Shown in pieces: positions 60,353 through 64,000 of a DNA stretch of 64,000 bases; position 1 is the stretch's first letter, and the number at the start of each line of letters is the position of its first letter. A model generated the notes under the pieces. It did not search any database, had not been told where the DNA came from, and worked only from the letters and a program-made list of their open reading frames with translations. Origin of the DNA: Perca fluviatilis (lineage: Eukaryota; Chordata; Actinopteri; Perciformes; Percidae); contig NC_053133.1 in assembly GCF_010015445.1 (NCBI RefSeq), positions 21,017,922 to 21,081,921 of the forward strand. Reading direction: 5' to 3'. The position numbers were made by a program, and so were the translations under genes.

Positions 60353-60686
60353 GGGGCTGGGCAGTGGTGGCCTAGAGGTCAGAGAAGAGAGGGAGGGAGG
60401 TCGTCGGTTCAATCCCCAGACCAACAGGATAAATCTGGGTGGGGAAAGTGAAAGAGCAGCGCTTGTCCCTCCCTCATTAATACCACTGAGGTGCCCTTGA
60501 GCAAGGTCCTTAACCCCAACCGCTCCAGTGGAGCTGCTCAGTGGCCAGCAGATCAGACTGTGGTTGTGCTGGGCAGCTTCCAGGTGTGAATGTGTGCAAC
60601 TGTGTGAATGTGATCAGGGCGTTCCTACAAAAGAGAGGTTGCCTCTCAGTGAACCTCCCCTGAATAAATAAAAAATAAATAAAATA
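60353..60686 (+). mobile_element. tRNA-derived SINE with GCCCTTGAGCAAGG core
   Basis: The start GGGGCTGGGCAGTGGTGGCC leads into a degenerate A box. The B box GGTTCAATCCC is at 60406-60416. The body includes AATCTGGGTGGGGAAAGTGA, TGCCCTTGAGCAAGGTCC and TGTGAATGTGATCAGGGCGT, and the tail has AATAAATAAAAAATAAATAA. It is long (334 bp) and well preserved. No clear target duplication is found. Part of the 132-codon minus ORF at 60510-60908 is its antisense. Confidence 0.88.
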
Positions 60687-62130
60687 GTCTTTTCTACATT
60701 GCTGTAGCAGCATGTTGCACTTGAGTTCAGACAATAAATAATGTACTAAGAAATATTGATTAATGCACCTCAAGAGGAAACTCGGATGTGTGGAAAGGAC
60801 CAAAGGCCCACATGTTTTGAGCTCTGCCTCAGATTGGCTCTTTATGGCCAAAGGCAATGAGTGGTCCTTGCACATTAATATACTAATAGGGATAATCATT
60901 CTAGGCAATGAATTATGATTCTGTTTAGCTTTTATCTTATTTAATTTTTAAAACTACCAATGGAAATTACACAGAGATTCAGCTTAGTACAGAAATGTAA
61001 AAGTGTGTTTTTCGTTGTGTGTTTGGCCTTGCTGGGGCTGCTGATTTATACAAAGAGCCCCACCATATCAAAAGGTTGATATGATTGATAATTCTTATTT
61101 CAGATGTTGATAAAGGGCATTCGTTTAACCTTGCGAGTCTCTTTCTGATGCACCGGCATGGCTGATAAAAAGCACAGAGTGTGTATTGCAGTGAACCAGA
61201 CAGCATCTTCCGTGTTTATGGTCACATATTTATGAATTATGTCGGGTAAGACATAGATTCTTTATTTACCTGCATATCTTACAAAACATCCATTAAACAT
61301 CATGCAGTATTTAAGTGGGCGAAAGGTTGATTTTATACAGAATGACTGTTTGTCAATAACGATGTCATGCATTAGTCATAGTTTATTATGGAGTGTGGTA
61401 TTGGATTACAAGGAATTATGCTGGCTGTGGTTTAATTGCATATTACTCACCCCTGCTCTACCCATGTGTTGGCGCCAATCTCTATCTATTTACTATCCAA
61501 GTCTTAAGTTAGACCTCTGCAGCTTTCTGAATCACCTCAGTGACAGTGAGTTAGGTCTTGGACACCCCCAGGCATTTATAATTAAGGCCTGACATGTCCT
61601 GCACGGCAACACGCTGACCGTCAAGCTTCATTTATAGGCACAGATGCTAATGTGCTATGACACTGTTGACATGTAACGCTAAATGATATGGGAAAAACAG
61701 TGCTGTACAGTATGTTTACTAATGTTAAACTCTACTATGTTTGGCTAAATGAAAGAAGATTTAAACACACTCGGTGATAAGGTGCTATATTTTGCTTCAA
61801 GGAAGCTGTTGATCGCTGTTCTTGGACACTCAATGTATTCTTTAGAGAGTGTAAAGCATTTTACCTTGTGCCTCCCAAATGCTTGGATGTGATCTAAAAA
61901 GTAAATTAAATTAGACAGTGCTTAAGGTGGAAACAGTGCACCAACCACGGTTATGATGAATGAATGGTGACAGCGCTGAATTGTCTCCAGCACTGTGTGT
62001 TACATGGACTTGTACTGAATTCTGTCTGACAATTGCAGTCAGACGCTAATGCATCAATAACACATTACTACTTTCCTGTCTGGCACAATCAGCCATAACC
62101 TACATTTTTTAGGTGTATTTATTTAAGAAA
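60687..62130. other. Unique DNA, no gene recognised
   Basis: The 96-codon ORF at 61302-61592 has no recognised motif. Confidence 0.5.
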
Positions 62131-62182
62131 TGAGAGAGAGAGAGAGAGAGAGTGAAAGAGAGAGAGAGAGAGAGAGAGAGAG
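62131..62182. repeat. (GA)n microsatellite
   Basis: GA repeat of about 50 bp with a short GTGAAA interruption. Confidence 0.95.
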
Positions 62183-62341
62183 TAGTCAGGAAGTCATGTA
62201 GGTGCTATAAATCCAAAATGCAACTAAAACCTACCACGAGAGTCACCTCTTTGGGCCGTAAATATACACATGAAGTGTCTCTCTATGTTAATGCCTGAAG
62301 AGGATTCAGGCACAGTGAGTGTAGGGTGAAAGCTACCTGGT

Positions 62342-62362
62342 TTCAGCACCATGGACAGAGCT
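62342..62362 (+). promoter_or_regulatory. RE1-like site 1
   Basis: TTCAGCACCATGGACAGAGC; matches all 17 positions of the RE1 core. Confidence 0.8.
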
Positions 62363-62424
62363 GGACAACATTAAGAATGTGATACTGTTATTTTGTTCTA
62401 AATAATGCTACACATTCTTTTAGT

Positions 62425-62445
62425 TCCAGCACCATGGATGGGGCT
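62425..62445 (+). promoter_or_regulatory. RE1-like site 2
   Basis: TCCAGCACCATGGATGGGGC; 14 of 17 core positions. The left half is strong and the right half is altered (ATGG for ACAG). Confidence 0.5.
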
Positions 62446-62487
62446 AATACTGATTTTGTGCCCCTATGTATGCTAAATTATCTTGAT

Positions 62488-62508
62488 TTCAGCACCATGG
62501 ACAGCGCA
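62488..62508 (+). promoter_or_regulatory. RE1-like site 3
   Basis: TTCAGCACCATGGACAGCGC; matches all 17 core positions and also the preferred GCGC after the core. The best site in the window. Confidence 0.85.
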
Positions 62509-62626
62509 CAGTGATTTTAAACCAGTGTGATACTGGTGGGCATTTGTCCTAAATTTACAACACCCCCTCCGTTTACAGAATACAGAATATGACTGTTTGT
62601 TCTAAGGCATGCAACAACCCCTACAT

Positions 62627-62647
62627 TGAAGTGCCATGGACAGGGAT
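62627..62647 (+). promoter_or_regulatory. RE1-like site 4
   Basis: TGAAGTGCCATGGACAGGGA; 14 of 17 core positions, right half intact. Confidence 0.45.
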
Positions 62648-62905
62648 GGGTGAAATTAACAGTATGTCATGTCCAAAATTGTTCACCATTAACAATATGG
62701 TTCACTTTATAGAATGCTTACTGATTTGCAATGTTGTCTGAATGTCTAAAAAAAGGAATATTTTATAATGCAACTTGAAAAGTATTGTATAATCAATCAC
62801 TATTAAAGTCCAATTCATAGTGTGTTCACCATTTTGTAGTAGTGAGAATTATCAAACCCAATATAACCGACATAGTGGCGAAAGCATGTTCTGCACTTCC
62901 TCAGT

Positions 62906-62926
62906 ATCAGCACCATGAACAGGACG
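62906..62926 (+). promoter_or_regulatory. RE1-like site 5
   Basis: ATCAGCACCATGAACAGGAC; 15 of 17 core positions. G to A at the RG step may weaken binding. Confidence 0.55.
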
Positions 62927-63485
62927 CCATGATATTACAGTATAGCTGTATGCTGATATTCCATGCTACATACTTTTTTTGTATGTATGTAGCCTACTGT
63001 GCTATTTGTCATAGCTTGCTGTTTTTGTAGTTTGATTACAACAAAATCAACATACTTAACCGTTTTATACAAACAGGAAATAATACAATATGTGCTGACA
63101 AAGCATGTCAATCGAACTGCGATGTCAGAATGTCACTGCCAATTAAACTTTGCTAATAAACAGCAAAGGGATATCATGTATTAAGTTATTCTGTTGTTTT
63201 CTGAGCTGCTCACAAGACAGTTTTACCACCATGTGCAATTTTGCAACATTTTTATCAGCTATAAGCATCTCCTTTATGATCTTCATGCAATGCATTATGG
63301 GAAGATCATGTCCACCAGCAGCCCATTTGAAAAATCAAACATTTATAGCATGCATGCTTACTTTTTGAATCTCCTTAATTTAAAGTACTACAATCCTTAA
63401 ACCTGATTCGAATTAGAAAGCAACATGTAATGGACACACAGCTATTGAAACTAGCTTGTTCTAAAATGAACCACACTCCCTAAGT

Positions 63486-63506
63486 TTCAGCCCCATTGAC
63501 AGGGCT
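63486..63506 (+). promoter_or_regulatory. RE1-like site 6
   Basis: TTCAGCCCCATTGACAGGGC; 15 of 17 core positions. Confidence 0.55.
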
Positions 63507-63604
63507 GGATGATATTACTAATATGGTGTTACTAATATTACTGATGTGATGACGTTTTACTGTTTACTTATCCTCAATGTACTACTGTACATTCTCAGTA
63601 CAGT

Positions 63605-63625
63605 TTCAGCACCATGGACAGGGCT
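63605..63625 (+). promoter_or_regulatory. RE1-like site 7
   Basis: TTCAGCACCATGGACAGGGC; matches all 17 core positions. Of the three complete matches it lies closest to the right edge. Confidence 0.8.
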
Positions 63626-63641
63626 GGCCTGATACCGTTGC

Positions 63642-63662
63642 TACAGTCCCATGGACAGTGCT
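63642..63662 (+). promoter_or_regulatory. RE1-like site 8
   Basis: TACAGTCCCATGGACAGTGC; 14 of 17 core positions, 37 bp after site 7. Confidence 0.45.
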
Positions 63663-63730
63663 AGCATATGCTGTATATCATATAGATATGATACTGTTTG
63701 TTTGTCCTGGATGTGCTACATATGTGTTGA

Positions 63731-64000
63731 CCGAACACAACGCCTGTCCCTTCATTCCTCATAAGAGAGCAGAAACACGCAGTGCATTACCAATGCGTGC
63801 TTCTACTGAATGGAATGAAAGCACACCGGATCGCGGACGTGGTGCTGACACCGAGTGAGCTCTGCATCTTTAAAACAGGAAGAAGAAAAAAAAAAGAAGC
63901 CAAAGAAAAACACACAACCAGCTCAGTCATAACTGTGAGATGATAAGGACTACCTCTTTTTTACTTTTGGAGAGAGCCAAGCCGTTAGGAGAGCATTCAG
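63731..64000 (+). promoter_or_regulatory. Possible promoter or 5' UTR at the right edge
   Basis: After the RE1 array the sequence becomes richer in CpG (GGATCGCGGACGTG near 63.83 kb), then has CATCTTTAAAACAGG, a weak TATA-like element, at 63867, and a purine-rich stretch of 5' UTR character to the end. A frame ending MRASTEWNESTPDRGRGADTE before a stop at 63857 could be chance or a short upstream ORF. No coding start of a recognisable protein lies inside the window, so this is a weak call. Confidence 0.25.

Larger units (their letters stand above)
62341..63730 (+). repeat. Degenerate repeat array with an RE1/NRSE motif in each unit
   Basis: At least eight occurrences of TTTCAGCACCATGGACAGGG or variants, all on the plus strand, start near 62341, 62424, 62487, 62626, 62905, 63485, 63604 and 63641. 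Several units continue with variants of TGATACTGTTTGTTTGTCCT and ATGTGCTACA (62379, 62528, 62587, 63689), so a unit of roughly 60-140 bp was amplified and then decayed. The known RE1 core TTYAGMRCCNNRGMSAG is the binding site of the neuronal-gene repressor REST/NRSF. Binding is inferred from motif match only. Confidence 0.8.

Noticed and set aside
1..64000. CRISPR arrays, operons, phage or bacterial genes
   Set aside because: No regularly spaced identical short repeats and no dense coding; composition and repeats are vertebrate. The spacing of the RE1 array is irregular and its units are degenerate.

Overview
The window reads as nuclear DNA of a ray-finned fish, most likely a percomorph teleost. 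It has no bacterial-style gene packing, no operons and no long host ORFs. It has (CA)n microsatellites, tRNA-derived SINEs with intact A and B boxes, an L2-clade LINE ending in a TGTAA-type tail, LINE 3' ends of the 'GGGATCAATAAAGT' and '(TTGAA)n' kinds, and many short inverted-terminal-repeat transposons flanked by TTAA. I recognise no complete host protein-coding gene. Nearly all ORFs over 60 codons are chance ORFs or transposon remnants, so the window is probably intergenic or lies inside a large intron, apart from a possible promoter at the extreme right edge.

Layout. 0-10 kb: mostly unique AT-rich DNA with two inverted copies of a TTAA-type element (165-435 and 7703-7975), a decayed SINE (3.2 kb), a LINE tail (3.7 kb), a broken Harbinger Myb gene (4.0-4.6 kb), two TTAA MITEs (6026-6369, 9149-9489) and a perfect 34-bp palindrome (6.4 kb). 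10-24 kb: a POU-octamer cluster (10.26-10.47 kb), a MITE with about 45-bp terminal repeats (12.16 kb), a (CA)n tract (13.0 kb), a roughly 120-bp tandem repeat (16.0-16.9 kb), an inverted pair of a diverged 170-bp sequence (17.47 and 20.24 kb), and a hAT remnant with a BED-finger fragment (18.8-19.4 kb). 23.8-27.8 kb: a deep transposon nest. A MITE is split by a Myb/SANT-encoding transposon, which is split by two long foldback structures, one of which holds a LINE fragment; a SINE with perfect target-site duplications lies on the right flank. 28-43 kb: mainly unique DNA with scattered MITEs (33.1, 37.4, 39.5, 42.4 kb). 43.7-48 kb: a LINE cluster, two plus-strand LINE 3' ends meeting tail-to-tail a nearly complete but frameshifted minus-strand L2 element. 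48-61 kb: LINE tails, more MITEs, and a 1.56-kb TTAA element carrying two copies of a LINE endonuclease-like fragment.

The most striking signal is at 62.3-63.7 kb: at least eight copies of a motif matching the RE1/NRSE silencer bound by REST, three of them matching the full 17-position core, embedded in a degenerate repeat of about 60-140 bp. It ends roughly 200 bp before a purine-rich stretch that could be the promoter or 5' UTR of a gene continuing beyond the right edge. If that gene exists, the array would be a repeat-derived REST-binding platform upstream of it. This is inference; the motif matches themselves are directly visible.
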